From contig CAVRWV010000033.1 in NCBI GenBank assembly GCA_963724985.1, positions 620,001 through 684,000 of the forward strand: 64,000 bases of DNA, written 5' to 3'. Position 1 is the stretch's first letter; each line of letters starts with the position of its first letter. This DNA is from JAJPJE01 sp963724985 (GTDB lineage: Bacteria > Acidobacteriota > Terriglobia > Terriglobales > Acidobacteriaceae). Positions 42,108 through 51,048 of this stretch are shown piece by piece. Under the pieces are notes generated by a model. It did no database searches. It saw only the letters and a list, made by a program, of their open reading frames with translations, and was not told the DNA's origin. Both the position numbers and the translations under genes were made by a program.

Positions 42108-42788
42108 ATGAAAATTGCTGCAATTGTCGGCGTATCCGTTTTAGGCCTTGCTCTAGCGACAAGCGCCCCCGCGTACGCACAGCACGGACACGATGATGAC
42201 CATCACGGCGGTCCTCAGAATCATCAGGACGAACATCGCGGCGGCCCTCAGGGTCATGACGACCACCACCAGGCTCCGCCGCAGCATACGGACTACCACC
42301 AGGCACCTCGTCCCGATGACCATCGGGTGCCTCGCCCACCTGATCATCAGCAGGCGTACCACCACGATGTTCGTCAGCCGCAGTACCATCCAGCGAACGA
42401 ACATGTGGCCGACTACCACCACGCACCGCATCCGCCAACCCACGATGTGTGGGCGCGTGAGCGTGCTGGGCATTGGGAGCGTGAACACCGCTCCTGGCAC
42501 GACCGCGGAGGTTACGTGGGCTATCGCATTCCACAGGACCGGTTCCGCGAGCATTTTGGCCGGGGACACTATTTCCGCGTGTACGGCGCGCCCATGGTCG
42601 TCGTCGACGGACGCCCGCGCTTCCAATACAGCGGCTTCTGGTTCTCGATTGTTGATCCGTGGCCGGAAACCTGGGCAGCGAACTGGTATCAGACCGATGA
42701 CGTTTACGTCGATTACGTGAACGACGGCTACTACCTCTGCAACCGTAGCCATCCGGGAGTACACATCGCCATCAACGTATCGTTGTAA
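42108..42788 (+). CDS. Histidine-rich exported protein
   Basis: 226 aa. Signal peptide MKIAAIVGVSVLGLALATSA. Residues 25-120 are extremely rich in His, Asp and Pro (HGHDDDHHGGPQNHQDEHRG and onward), a low-complexity metal-binding tract. The C-terminal 110 residues form a folded domain with GGYVGYRIPQDRFREHFGRG, YGAPMVVVDGRPRFQYSGFWF and VDYVNDGYYLCNR. The His tract could bind Ni, Zn or Cu; near the oxidase gene Cu is an appealing guess. Conserved C-terminal blocks are seen in other acidobacterial proteins but unnamed. Confidence 0.85.
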   Translation: MKIAAIVGVSVLGLALATSAPAYAQHGHDDDHHGGPQNHQDEHRGGPQGHDDHHQAPPQHTDYHQAPRPDDHRVPRPPDHQQAYHHDVRQPQYHPANEHVADYHHAPHPPTHDVWARERAGHWEREHRSWHDRGGYVGYRIPQDRFREHFGRGHYFRVYGAPMVVVDGRPRFQYSGFWFSIVDPWPETWAANWYQTDDVYVDYVNDGYYLCNRSHPGVHIAINVSL

Positions 42789-42972
42789 CCAGACGATCTT
42801 CGCACCGCCTCAACCATGGCGGCGAGCGATCTGAGGGCAGGCACGACGTAGCACGTTGGCCTGCCCTTTCTATTCGACGTTTTGTATCGAGACCGTGCAG
42901 AGACGACGGGAGAGGACTACCATCAACCGGTAAAGCCCTGGCGTTTGCGCCTTGACCTATAAGGTGACAGCG

Positions 42973-43122
42973 ATGCTGCAAAACATAATCAATATTTCAA
43001 TCGTTGCCGGTGCTGTTGCGCTTTGCGTAGGAACATTGCGTTCAAAACGGTGGATCCTTTTTGTCGGCTGCGTGATGTTTCTAGTAATGGCGGCCGTGCA
43101 ACTGATGTATCACTGGCGATAA
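42973..43122 (+). CDS. Small two-TM membrane protein, 49 aa
   Basis: ATG 42973 (AAGGTGA ribosome site) to TAA 43122 encodes MLQNIINISIVAGAVALCVG, then a second hydrophobic segment WILFVGCVMFLVMAAVQLMY, with a basic hinge RSKR. Both ends look cytoplasmic or periplasmic by positive-inside rule only weakly. No family. Coding is supported by start context and the TM profile. Confidence 0.55.
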   Translation: MLQNIINISIVAGAVALCVGTLRSKRWILFVGCVMFLVMAAVQLMYHWR

Positions 43123-43141
43123 GGTTGAGCGCAGTCGAGAA

Positions 43142-43591
43142 ATGAACGTGCCGAAGACCGGTCGCAAAAAGCCATCCCTTCCTGACGATCCCTTCGTGAT
43201 CAAGCGCCGAAAATCGGTTCCACACGAATTCGTCCTCGACGCCATCGCCGAACTCTCTCCCATGACGCGTCCCATGTTCGGCTGCACGGCAATCTACATC
43301 GGCGACAAGATCGTTCTCATCTTGCGCGAGAAACCAACGCATACTGCGGACAACGGCGTCTGGCTCGCCACCACTCACGAACATCACGACAGCCTTCGCC
43401 ACGACTTCCCCAGCATGCGATCGATCCAATTACTCGGGGAGAAGATCACCAGCTGGCAAGTTCTTCCCTCCGACTCACCTGACTTCGAGCAGTCCGCCAT
43501 GCGCGCCTGCGAACTCGTTCTCGCCCGCGATCCTCGTATCGGCAAGATTCCAAAATCGCGGCAGGCCAGGAACTCTAAACCAAGCCGATGA
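43142..43591 (+). CDS. TfoX-N-like domain protein
   Basis: 149 aa. The central block HEFVLDAIAELSPMTRPMFGCTAIYIGDKIVLILRE resembles the TfoX/Sxy N-terminal fold, with MFG and the following beta strand as signature. TfoX proteins regulate competence in gamma-proteobacteria, but this short standalone type has no assigned role elsewhere. The basic C-terminal tail (RIGKIPKSRQARNSKPSR) may be disordered. Single gene. Confidence 0.65.
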   Translation: MNVPKTGRKKPSLPDDPFVIKRRKSVPHEFVLDAIAELSPMTRPMFGCTAIYIGDKIVLILREKPTHTADNGVWLATTHEHHDSLRHDFPSMRSIQLLGEKITSWQVLPSDSPDFEQSAMRACELVLARDPRIGKIPKSRQARNSKPSR

Positions 43592-43794
43592 CACCTAAAA
43601 AGTAGTTCTATGGGCTTTCAGCCTTTTTGCTTTTAGCTTTCAGCCCCTCTAGCTACTCAGTGCTCACGACTGAGTGCTGATTACTGGCTACTGCCTACTT
43701 CTTTTCTACTATTCCCGCCTCTCTCGCGCTCGCTGTAAAGTCCCCACACTCCTATCCGCGAGTTCCGTGGGCGTGAACTCGAGCCGAGGTTCGT

Positions 43795-44887
43795 ATGTCT
43801 GAGCAAGCTTCTGCACTGCCAATTAATCTTGGGATCGGATCCACCTCGGCGGCGCGCCGCCGCACTCTCGCCATTCTGCTGATGGTGCTGATCGCCACCA
43901 TCTTCTGGGTCGACTCGCGCTACCCGGCATTGATGAAGCGCTATCAACGCTGGAACCCACGTTACCGCCAAGGGCGCGCTAACCTTCGGCAGCGTCTACC
44001 AGGTAGATCGCAGCATGCCGCTCGCTACGCGCGTGTGGCGCACCACCGTCAATTGGCTGGACGCCAACCGCGTTGGCATGACCTTCTCGTTTCTCTTCGG
44101 ACCCGCCGCGCTTACCTTCCTCGTCACGTTGCCGCGCCGCCGGACGAAATCGCGCTGGCTGAACACGCTCTATGGCGCGGTCGCTGGAGTACCGCTGGGG
44201 GTCTGTAGCAACTGCATCGCGCCGATTGCACGTGGCCTGGTCGCCTCGGGCATGAGCACGGAGTCGGTACTCGCCACCATGTTCGCCTCACCGGCGCTGA
44301 ACGTAGTGGTCCTGGCAATGACCTTCGCGCTCTTCCCTGCCTCGGTCGCCGTTCTCAAACTGGCGACGGTGTTCTTCCTCATCTTTGTGTTCGCGCCAGC
44401 CGCAGCCGCGCGTCAAAAGACGGAAGCCGCAACGCTCGCCTGTCCCATTGAAATTTCGGTTCAGGAATCATGGCCTGAAGCGCTCGTCGGAACTGCGCAG
44501 ACTTTCGCGCGCAGTTTCTGGTACGTCGCCAAGATCGCTCTTCCGCTGATGCTGCTGGCTGCGATCCTCGGCGCATTCGTAGTCGAACTGATTCCGCCGC
44601 AGGCGCTCATCGCTCCAGTCAGCATTGCCGGCATCCTCCTGGTGGCACTTATCGCCGCGTTCCTGCCCGTGCCCATGGCCTTCGACGTTGCCATCGCCTA
44701 TATCGCGATGACTCGCGGCGTTCCGCTGCCGTACGTCGTAACAATCCTGTGCACACTGGGAATCATCAGCGTCTATTCGCTTTCGATTGTGGGCAAGTCG
44801 ATTTCGTGGCGAGTGGCGGCGGCTGCCTATGGGACGGTCGCGGCGCTGGGGACGGTGTCCGGGTTGATCGCGCGCGCGATCGCGTAG
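43795..44887 (+). CDS. YraQ-like (DUF318) permease with CxxC motif (split by a one-base frame change)
   Basis: Frame 1 begins MSEQASALPINLGIG, helix 1 RRTLAILLMVLIATIFWVDS, RYPALMKRY. The continuation NAGTHVTAKGALTFGSVYQV is in the next frame, so C 43945 is surplus. The body has VCSNCIAPIARGLVASGM and VLATMFASPALNVVVLAM, the paired-Cys and ASPxxN blocks of DUF318 permeases (ArsP, YraQ). Repaired length 363 aa, about eight TM helices. ArsP members export organoarsenicals through the Cys pair, so a metalloid or thiol-reactive substrate is possible here. Confidence 0.85.
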
Positions 44888-45263
44888 TGCTTTGGGCTGA
44901 GAGAAGCTGATTTACTGGAGGGTACCCCCCCCTCCTGGCTCGTAAGCTCCCGTTTATCAGTCGATTGGCGCGAAGGTCCGCCAGCTCCCGGAAAACAAAC
45001 GAGTTATCAGTCAAAATATTGAAAACAAAGACCCAGTTGCTAGTCGATGGCGGTCACACGTGAGGCGGTTTTTCGCGAAGTGACCCCTACTTCAGAGTAG
45101 CAATTCCGAGCGGACTTACTAGACAATTTGGGGAACTTTATTTCCGCCGTGGAATGAACAAGTTGGACGAATTTTGAGAGATTCGGGGGCTTGACAACGA
45201 TTTGGCTGCGGCTTCGGCAGAGCGATACTCTAGCAACTGAAACTAGCAACTGACAACTTGTTT

Positions 45264-45650
45264 ATGACTGGCATGCGCATCGACAAATGGCTGTGGGCGG
45301 CTCGCTTCTTCAAGACACGTGCTATGGCCGCGCGAGCCTGCGAACTCGGACGGATCGAATTCAACCATCAGCCGGTGAAACCTGCCCGCGAGATCCGCGT
45401 CGGGGACATGCTGCAGATCCGCACCGAAGGCGGCGACTACCAGGTAGAAGTCCTGGTGCTGAGTGAGATCCGCGGGCCGGCGGCCGTTGCGCAGACGCTC
45501 TATCGTGAAACTGATGCCAGCCGCGAGGCGCGCCTGAAAGCTGCCGAAGAACGCAAAGCGCTGAAGAATTACACGCCAGCGCCGGAGGGCAGGCCATCGA
45601 AGCGCGACCGGAGAAGGATTATTCAGTTTCGGGCAGAGCGGGAAAGATGA
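45264..45650 (+). CDS. S4-domain RNA-binding protein, Hsp15-like
   Basis: 128 aa from ATG 45264 (ATG 45273 also possible). S4 fold: MRIDKWLWAARFFKTRAMAARACELGRI, NHQPVKPAREIRVGDMLQIRTEG. The Arg/Lys-rich C-terminal tail (GRPSKRDRRRIIQFRAERER) completes the Hsp15 (HslR) architecture. Hsp15 binds free 50S subunits carrying nascent chains after heat shock. Family length about 130. Single gene. Confidence 0.92.
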   Translation: MTGMRIDKWLWAARFFKTRAMAARACELGRIEFNHQPVKPAREIRVGDMLQIRTEGGDYQVEVLVLSEIRGPAAVAQTLYRETDASREARLKAAEERKALKNYTPAPEGRPSKRDRRRIIQFRAERER

Positions 45651-45940
45651 ACTTCTGAACCCAAGTCAGCCCATACGGCGGTGAATCTGGCTGCCAAGTT
45701 GCGAATCATTTTGCCGGATGGAAAGTCATTCGCTGAAACACCCACCAGTACGACAACGTTCAAAGACAGCACCAAATTGCCAGCAACATCAAGAACACCG
45801 GCCATTTCGGATTTGGCATGTGAAGAGGGCAAACGTCCATTGCGACACTCGCCAACAGTGCAATAGCTATTGCCGAGAGGACCAGAAATATCACTGAACG
45901 AGAGCGCGACCCATTGCAAAGCATCCGTCCAGAGAGTCAC
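45623..45940 (-). CDS. Hypothetical protein
   Basis: 105 aa from a GTG at 45940 with an AAGGTGAG site upstream (minus strand). It has NSYCTVGECRNGRLPSSHAK and a hydrophobic stretch LDVAGNLVLSLNVVVLVGV near the middle. The codon use seems genuine, but no family is recognised. Its last 28 bp overlap the S4 gene in convergent orientation. Confidence 0.4.
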   Translation of the reverse strand: MTLWTDALQWVALSFSDISGPLGNSYCTVGECRNGRLPSSHAKSEMAGVLDVAGNLVLSLNVVVLVGVSANDFPSGKMIRNLAARFTAVWADLGSEVHLSRSARN

Positions 45941-45966
45941 AATGTTCTCACCTTAACTCAGCGAAC

Positions 45967-46722
45967 TTACTCCGCCAGCGAGAACGACATCTTCACGCCC
46001 GCGACTTCAAGCGTGTCGCCGTCCTTGATCAGCTGTTGTGCGTCAACGTCCTCGCCATTGAGTTTGAGCTTCACGTCTTTTTCTGAGCGCGCAACGAAAT
46101 ACTTGCCATCGCGATGATTGATCACCGCCGCGACCTTGGGTGCGAACCAGCCCTTTAGCCGGATCGAGGCCATCTCCGATTTGCCGATCACATTCATGTC
46201 GTCGCTGAGCATGTAGTGATCCTGATCCGTCTTGCCTTCGACCACGGTGAGCACGCCCACAGGAGCGCGCATCGGGCTGGGGGACTCATGGCCGTCGGTG
46301 CCTTCAATGCGCTGCGCCAGTCGTCCTTTGCCTTCCTTGGTGCCGAGCATCACCGTTTCCTGCATTTTAGGTGCGTCTGCCTGCTGCGCCAGCGCTTCTT
46401 CCACTGCAGCCGGCCTGGGAACATTGCGGCGAACTTCGTCTTCGAAGCCGAGGCTGTGTTTGCCGACCAACACCACGTCGCCGTGATAAAGCGTGGCTTT
46501 GGGAACGCGCTTGCCGCGCAGCCACGTGCCGTTGAGGCTGTTGTTGTCTTCGACGACAAAGTGATCGGCCTCCCAGAAAATGCGCGCATGGTGACCGGAG
46601 ACAGCCAGGTTATCGATATGAATCTCGTTGTCGGGGGTGCGCCCAATCTTTAGGCTCGCGCCATCTGGCAGATCAAAAGTCTTCAGCACCGACTGACCGA
46701 ACTTCAAATGTACTTTCGCCAT
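45967..46722 (-). CDS. FHA-domain protein
   Basis: 251 aa from ATG 46722 (MAKVHLKFGQSVLKTFDLP). FHA motif: LKIGRTPDNEIHIDNLAVSGHHARIF and NSLNGTWLRGKRV, the conserved GR...SxxHxxI...NxxG. A linker with Ala/Gln and Pro follows. The C-terminus (DMNVIGKSEMASIRLKGWFA to KLNGEDVDAQQLIKDG) looks like a second, degenerate FHA-type beta-sandwich. It binds phospho-Thr peptides. It follows the PP2C gene by 53 bp; a Ser/Thr kinase is not in the window. Confidence 0.93.
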   Translation of the reverse strand: MAKVHLKFGQSVLKTFDLPDGASLKIGRTPDNEIHIDNLAVSGHHARIFWEADHFVVEDNNSLNGTWLRGKRVPKATLYHGDVVLVGKHSLGFEDEVRRNVPRPAAVEEALAQQADAPKMQETVMLGTKEGKGRLAQRIEGTDGHESPSPMRAPVGVLTVVEGKTDQDHYMLSDDMNVIGKSEMASIRLKGWFAPKVAAVINHRDGKYFVARSEKDVKLKLNGEDVDAQQLIKDGDTLEVAGVKMSFSLAE

Positions 46723-46775
46723 TCCGTCTCTTCCCTTCACCGCGCATGCGAGCCTTCACCGCAGCGCGCGCCCCA

Positions 46776-47567
46776 CTAATGTCCGTTGGAACTCGGCGTT
46801 GCTTCCAGGCAACGCAACAGCACGCAGGTGATGTTGTCCTCGCCACCAGCATCTTTTGCGCCCTCGACCAACCGCTCGCAGGCATCGTTCAAGTTCGAAG
46901 TCTGCACTACCACGTCGCAGATGCTTTCGTCGGGAATGTGCCGCGTAAGTCCGTCCGAACACAGAACCAGCACATCGCCCTTTTCCACTCCGATATCTTC
47001 GAGATCAGGAACCACGGTTGGCTCCGTGCCCAGCGCGCGCATGATGATGTTCTGCATGGTCGACGTGCGCGCTTCCTGCAACGTCATCATGCCGCGGCGC
47101 ACCTGCTCCATCACCAGCGAGTGATCGGCAGTCAATTGCTTGATCTCGCCACCACGAACCAGGTAAATGCGGCTGTCGCCGACGTGACCGAGCGAAACGC
47201 CGTCGCTCTCCGCCAGCACGCAAACAATGGTGCTGCCCATCCCCGAGTTTTCAGGATTGTGTCCGGCCGCGTCGTAGACCATGCGATTAGCGCGGAAGAT
47301 GGCATTGCAAAGACGATTAGCGCGGTCCGAGAGTCCATCGACCAGGTCGAGCGAAGTGGGATATTTGCCGTCGCGTCGCCCGTCGCGAAAGAAGTCGAGC
47401 ACGGCTTCGAGGCTGAGATGGCTGGCGATCTCGCCGGCGGCCTGTCCACCCATGCCATCGCAAACGGCGTAGATGCCGGCCTCGGCGTCATAACCCCAGG
47501 CATCTTCATTCTTGGAGCGAACGCAACCAACGTCGGTTCGACCTGCCAACTCCACTCTGAGAGCCAT
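46776..47567 (-). CDS. PP2C-type (PPM) Ser/Thr protein phosphatase
   Basis: 263 aa. Motifs in order: DVGCVRSKNEDAWGYD (Asp of metal site), GIYAVCDGMGGQAAGEIAS (DGMGG metal binding), VGDSRIYLVRGG, LVLCSDGLTRHIPDE and GGEDNITCVLLR. All PPM metal ligands are intact. It removes phosphate from Ser/Thr with Mn or Mg. It pairs with the FHA gene next to it, so both probably belong to a kinase/phosphatase signalling circuit; the cognate Hanks-type kinase must lie elsewhere. Confidence 0.96.
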   Translation of the reverse strand: MALRVELAGRTDVGCVRSKNEDAWGYDAEAGIYAVCDGMGGQAAGEIASHLSLEAVLDFFRDGRRDGKYPTSLDLVDGLSDRANRLCNAIFRANRMVYDAAGHNPENSGMGSTIVCVLAESDGVSLGHVGDSRIYLVRGGEIKQLTADHSLVMEQVRRGMMTLQEARTSTMQNIIMRALGTEPTVVPDLEDIGVEKGDVLVLCSDGLTRHIPDESICDVVVQTSNLNDACERLVEGAKDAGGEDNITCVLLRCLEATPSSNGH

Positions 47568-47927
47568 TCACACCTCAGTGCAATATGCGGGCGCACCTAT
47601 GCCCGCGCTCATGCTAACGCAAATTGTGGCTGGAAGTAGTACTGGCCGTGAGACCTGCGGCCACCGAGGAACATGGCTGAGGGTAATGGGCAGAAAAGAA
47701 AAGCGGAGGACCCCAAGGATGCTGGGCGGATCCTCCGTCATTGCGGCTAGTCCGATGAGGCGATATGAATGTTGCCAGCTGGCGATGCGACTCAAGCCGA
47801 CCGGTGATTATCCCCCTTTTTTGGCTTTAGTCAATCGTTTTATTGAACGATCGTTCGAATCTCGGAAAACGTTTCCACCGACACTGTGAAACCAGCAACT
47901 TACGATCAGCGGATACAATCTTGGCCT
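47568..47927. other. Divergent promoter region, PP2C/ICMT-like
   Basis: 360 bp between divergent starts. It holds a CGGAGGA/TCCTCCG stem (47704-47737) with a long loop and, near the ICMT-like start, a perfect palindrome (listed next). No coding frame is supported. Confidence 0.5.
47845..47856. promoter_or_regulatory. Perfect 12-bp palindrome, TetR-operator-like
   Basis: GAACGATCGTTC is a perfect dyad, flanked by ATT on the left and (G)AAT on the right. AACGATCGTT-type dyads are common TetR-family operators. It sits about 72 bp upstream of the ATG at 47928. No TetR gene is visible in the window. Confidence 0.45.
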
Positions 47928-48515
47928 ATGGGATTGCTGCGCTTTGTGGGCTGGGGGATGTGCGTGGTCTATTCCACGGTTCCCCTGTTCTGGATCGTGA
48001 TTCATCCCAACATTGCGCATTGGCGGGTACGCAAGCAGCAGGGTCGCGCTGCATACAAGGCCCTCCTGCCCCTCTGGATTGGGATGTGGCTGGTGATGGG
48101 CGCAATCACTTGGCCGTGGCGATCTGTCTTGGTCTGGCAGAACTCTCTGACGTGGATTCCGGGCGCGTTGTTGCTGTGTGCCGGAGTGTTTCTCTATGCG
48201 CGGGCGCGGCACGGATTCTCTCCGTTGCAGCTAAGCGGGCAACATGAAATCGAAAGCGACCAGCACCGCCAGGAGTTGGTGGTCAGCGGCATTCGACGAA
48301 GAGTGCGCCATCCGATCTACCTGGGGCATCTATGCGAGATGCTGGGATGGAGCATCGGAACAGGCATGGCAGTGCTGTTTGGGCTGACGGCATTCGCGCT
48401 GATCACGGGTGCAATCATGATTCGTATGGAAGATGCCGAATTGAGGCAGCGTTTTGGCGAGCAATTCGACGCGTACCGGCAAAGCGTGCCGGCCATCGTT
48501 CCGCGATTTTGGTAG
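47928..48515 (+). CDS. ICMT-like integral membrane methyltransferase
   Basis: 195 aa from ATG 47928. Five or so hydrophobic helices, with the C-terminal catalytic block ELVVSGIRRRVRHPIYLGHLCEMLGWSIGTG (RHPxYxGxL) and EDAELRQRFGEQFDAYRQSV. These are the marks of isoprenylcysteine carboxyl methyltransferase/phospholipid methyltransferase-type proteins using S-adenosylmethionine. The bacterial substrate is unknown. It is 21 bp before map, same strand. Confidence 0.88.
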   Translation: MGLLRFVGWGMCVVYSTVPLFWIVIHPNIAHWRVRKQQGRAAYKALLPLWIGMWLVMGAITWPWRSVLVWQNSLTWIPGALLLCAGVFLYARARHGFSPLQLSGQHEIESDQHRQELVVSGIRRRVRHPIYLGHLCEMLGWSIGTGMAVLFGLTAFALITGAIMIRMEDAELRQRFGEQFDAYRQSVPAIVPRFW

Positions 48516-48536
48516 CTTTAAGCCAGGACAAAAGCT

Positions 48537-49280
48537 ATGTCGATTAAGCATCCGCGAGATCTCGAAGGGTTGACGGCGATTGGCCGCATCGTCGGACGCG
48601 TACTGGCGCACCTATCGCAACTGGTGCGGCCCGGCGTGAGCACGGATGAGTTGGATCGCGTCTGCGAGCAGATGCTGAAGGCGGAGAATGCTCGGGCGAC
48701 GCCGCGAGATGTGTATGGATATCCGCGGCATCTGATGGTCAGCATCAATGATGAAGCAGTACACGGTTTGCCCGGCGCGCGCTTGATCAAGCCCGGAGAC
48801 CTGGTGAGTCTGGACCTGACTGCCGACCGCGATGGATATGTAGCGGATGCGGCGCTGACCGTGGTGGTCGAAGGAGCCAACGCCACCCGGCGAAAATTGG
48901 CAGCGTGCGCGCAGGCCGCGTTTGAGGCGGGGCTTGCTGAAGTGCGACCGGGCGTGAGCGTGCGTAGAATCGGACGCGCGGTGGAAGCCGAGGTCGAGCG
49001 GCAGGGCTTCAGCGTGATTCGCGAGCTGACAGGACATGGAGTCGGACGAACGATTCACGAAGCGCCCACGGTGCCGAATTTCGACGATCCTTCGGCGAAT
49101 ACGATCCTCACTGAGGGCCTGGTGCTGACCATCGAGCCGATCATTTGCTCTGGAACCGGGCGCGTGTATACAGCGGCTGACCGGTGGACGCTGAAAACGC
49201 AGGATCGGTCGCCGGCAGCGCACTTCGAACATACCATCGTGGTGCGACAAGAAGGGCCGCTGATTCTGACGGCAGCGTGA
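48537..49280 (+). CDS. map: Type I methionine aminopeptidase
   Basis: 247 aa. Metal ligands of MetAP-I are in place: Asp in LDLTADRDGYVADAAL (two), His in GHGVGRTIHEAPTVPNF, Glu in VLTIEPII and Glu in HFEHTIVV. NDEAVHGLPGARLIKPGD is the family signature. It removes N-terminal Met cotranslationally. Start ATG 48537 with AAGCT spacing; 21 bp after the ICMT-like gene, so cotranscription is possible. Confidence 0.97.
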   Translation: MSIKHPRDLEGLTAIGRIVGRVLAHLSQLVRPGVSTDELDRVCEQMLKAENARATPRDVYGYPRHLMVSINDEAVHGLPGARLIKPGDLVSLDLTADRDGYVADAALTVVVEGANATRRKLAACAQAAFEAGLAEVRPGVSVRRIGRAVEAEVERQGFSVIRELTGHGVGRTIHEAPTVPNFDDPSANTILTEGLVLTIEPIICSGTGRVYTAADRWTLKTQDRSPAAHFEHTIVVRQEGPLILTAA

Positions 49281-49505
49281 GCGCCGAAGTGCCTGGGAGT
49301 GACGTGTAAGTTCGGGGCTGAGTGGGGCTCCCTCGACTCGGGCGTACGCCCCTTCGGCTTCGCTCAGGGCAGGCTCTCGCTCGTGATGACAAACGTAAAC
49401 AGCTTTTGTGATCGCAAGCTTTGTATACTCGTAGACCAGTTAGCTAACGACCGACGACTACCGACCAACGACTAAATGCTAATTGCTAACTACTAAGAGC
49501 TGCTT

Positions 49506-50807
49506 TTGCGATTTGAACTGTTCGTAGCCGCGAGATATCTTCGCGCGAAAAGACGACAAGCCGTCATCGGCATCATCACCGGCATCTCCGTCATTGGAGT
49601 CGCTGCAGGTGTGGCTTCGCTGATCATCGCCCTGGCGATCAACAACGGATTTCGTCAAGATTTGCAGTCGCGACTGCTGGGCTCGATGTCGCACGTCAAC
49701 GTGCTGCGCGTCGAGTCGGATGGAATCGCGAACTGGCGTCCTCTGCTCGATCGCTTATCGAAGATGCCGCACGTGGTGGCGGCTTCGCCGACGATCTACG
49801 ATCCCGTGCTGATCTCGCGGGGAGCGCGCGCGAAGGGCGCGGTGCTCAAGGGCATCATCCCGCAATACGAGAGCAAGGTTGGCGATCTGTTGCGCTCGAT
49901 CAAGAGCGGTTCGGACGAGGCGCTGAATCCAGATTACCGGCCCCCTGAGCCAACCACCTCTAGCGACGAACAATCCCCCGATTCACTTCAAGGCGTGCAG
50001 GCCCGGATCGCGGCGATGCCGCCAATCATTCTCGGACAGGACCTTGCCGACGGCATCGGCGTAAAAGTGGGAGACCAGGTGCTGGTTACCAGCCCACAGG
50101 GTGAACTGACGCCGTTCGGTCTGGTTCCGAAATACCAGCGCTTCCGGGTCGTGGGAGTCTTCAATTCGGGCTTCTATGACTACGACGCCGGTTGGGCGTT
50201 CACCAGTCTGGCAGCCAGCCAGCAACTGTTCGGGCTGGGCGACATCATTTCCGATATTCAGTTCAAAATCGACGACATCTACCAGGCGCCTGCCGTCGGC
50301 GACGAATTAGCCAAAGCCGCAGGTCCGGGCTTCATGGCGAGCAACTGGATCGAACAGAACCAGACTTTGTTCCATGCGCTCAAGTTGGAGCGTGTAGTTA
50401 CGTTCATCACCATCGGGCTGATCGTGATGGTGGCCGCGCTCAACATCCTGATTTCGCTGATCATGATGGTGATGGAAAAGACTCGGGACATCGCCGTCCT
50501 GCGCTCCATGGGCGCGCGCAAGCAGCAGGTGAGGAACGTATTCATCGCCCAGGGACTCCTGATTGGGCTGATCGGCACAGCGCTGGGATTGATTGTTGGT
50601 TACGCGGCCTCGTGGGCGGGCGGGCATTACCACTTCCTGTCGCTTTCGCCCGAGGTCTATTCGATCGATTACGTCCCCTTCGCGCCCAGGGCGATCGACG
50701 GCGTGGTGGTGGCGCTGGTTTCAATCGGCGTGTCGCTGATTGCGACGATCTATCCTTCGATTTCGGCAGCGCGGGTCTATCCGGCTGAGGCGCTACGTTA
50801 CGAATAA
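49506..50807 (+). CDS. Lipoprotein-releasing ABC transporter permease (LolC/E type)
   Basis: 433 aa from TTG 49506. N-terminal RFELFVAARYLRAKRRQAVIGIITGISVIGVAAGVASLIIALAINNGF is the LolC/E signature with TM1. Periplasmic domain about 60-290, then three TM helices from about 300 to 420, with TRDIAVLRSMGARKQQVRNVF as the coupling motif. With LolD it extracts lipoproteins from the inner membrane toward LolA. One permease only, as in organisms with a LolE-like homodimer. Preceded by a low-complexity spacer at 49437-49500. Confidence 0.93.
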   Translation: MRFELFVAARYLRAKRRQAVIGIITGISVIGVAAGVASLIIALAINNGFRQDLQSRLLGSMSHVNVLRVESDGIANWRPLLDRLSKMPHVVAASPTIYDPVLISRGARAKGAVLKGIIPQYESKVGDLLRSIKSGSDEALNPDYRPPEPTTSSDEQSPDSLQGVQARIAAMPPIILGQDLADGIGVKVGDQVLVTSPQGELTPFGLVPKYQRFRVVGVFNSGFYDYDAGWAFTSLAASQQLFGLGDIISDIQFKIDDIYQAPAVGDELAKAAGPGFMASNWIEQNQTLFHALKLERVVTFITIGLIVMVAALNILISLIMMVMEKTRDIAVLRSMGARKQQVRNVFIAQGLLIGLIGTALGLIVGYAASWAGGHYHFLSLSPEVYSIDYVPFAPRAIDGVVVALVSIGVSLIATIYPSISAARVYPAEALRYE

Positions 50808-51048
50808 GGTTCTTGCCTGAAGCGGCGCGAATTCTTCCCCTACGTTCCCAAAGTGAAACTTATTGCAGTAAGAGCTGCGTCTCAATTTGCTTCGGCGCCT
50901 CGGATCCCAAGCCTATGCCCGCAACGGACGCGATAATTCCGGCTGTGTGTGGTCTAATCTAGATAGGTGCTTTGGGCAGCAGAATTGCAGCCTGAACAGC
51001 GGCCCCGACGCTAGCGGACGGGCGGAATCTGCACCTTTGGAGTAGAGC

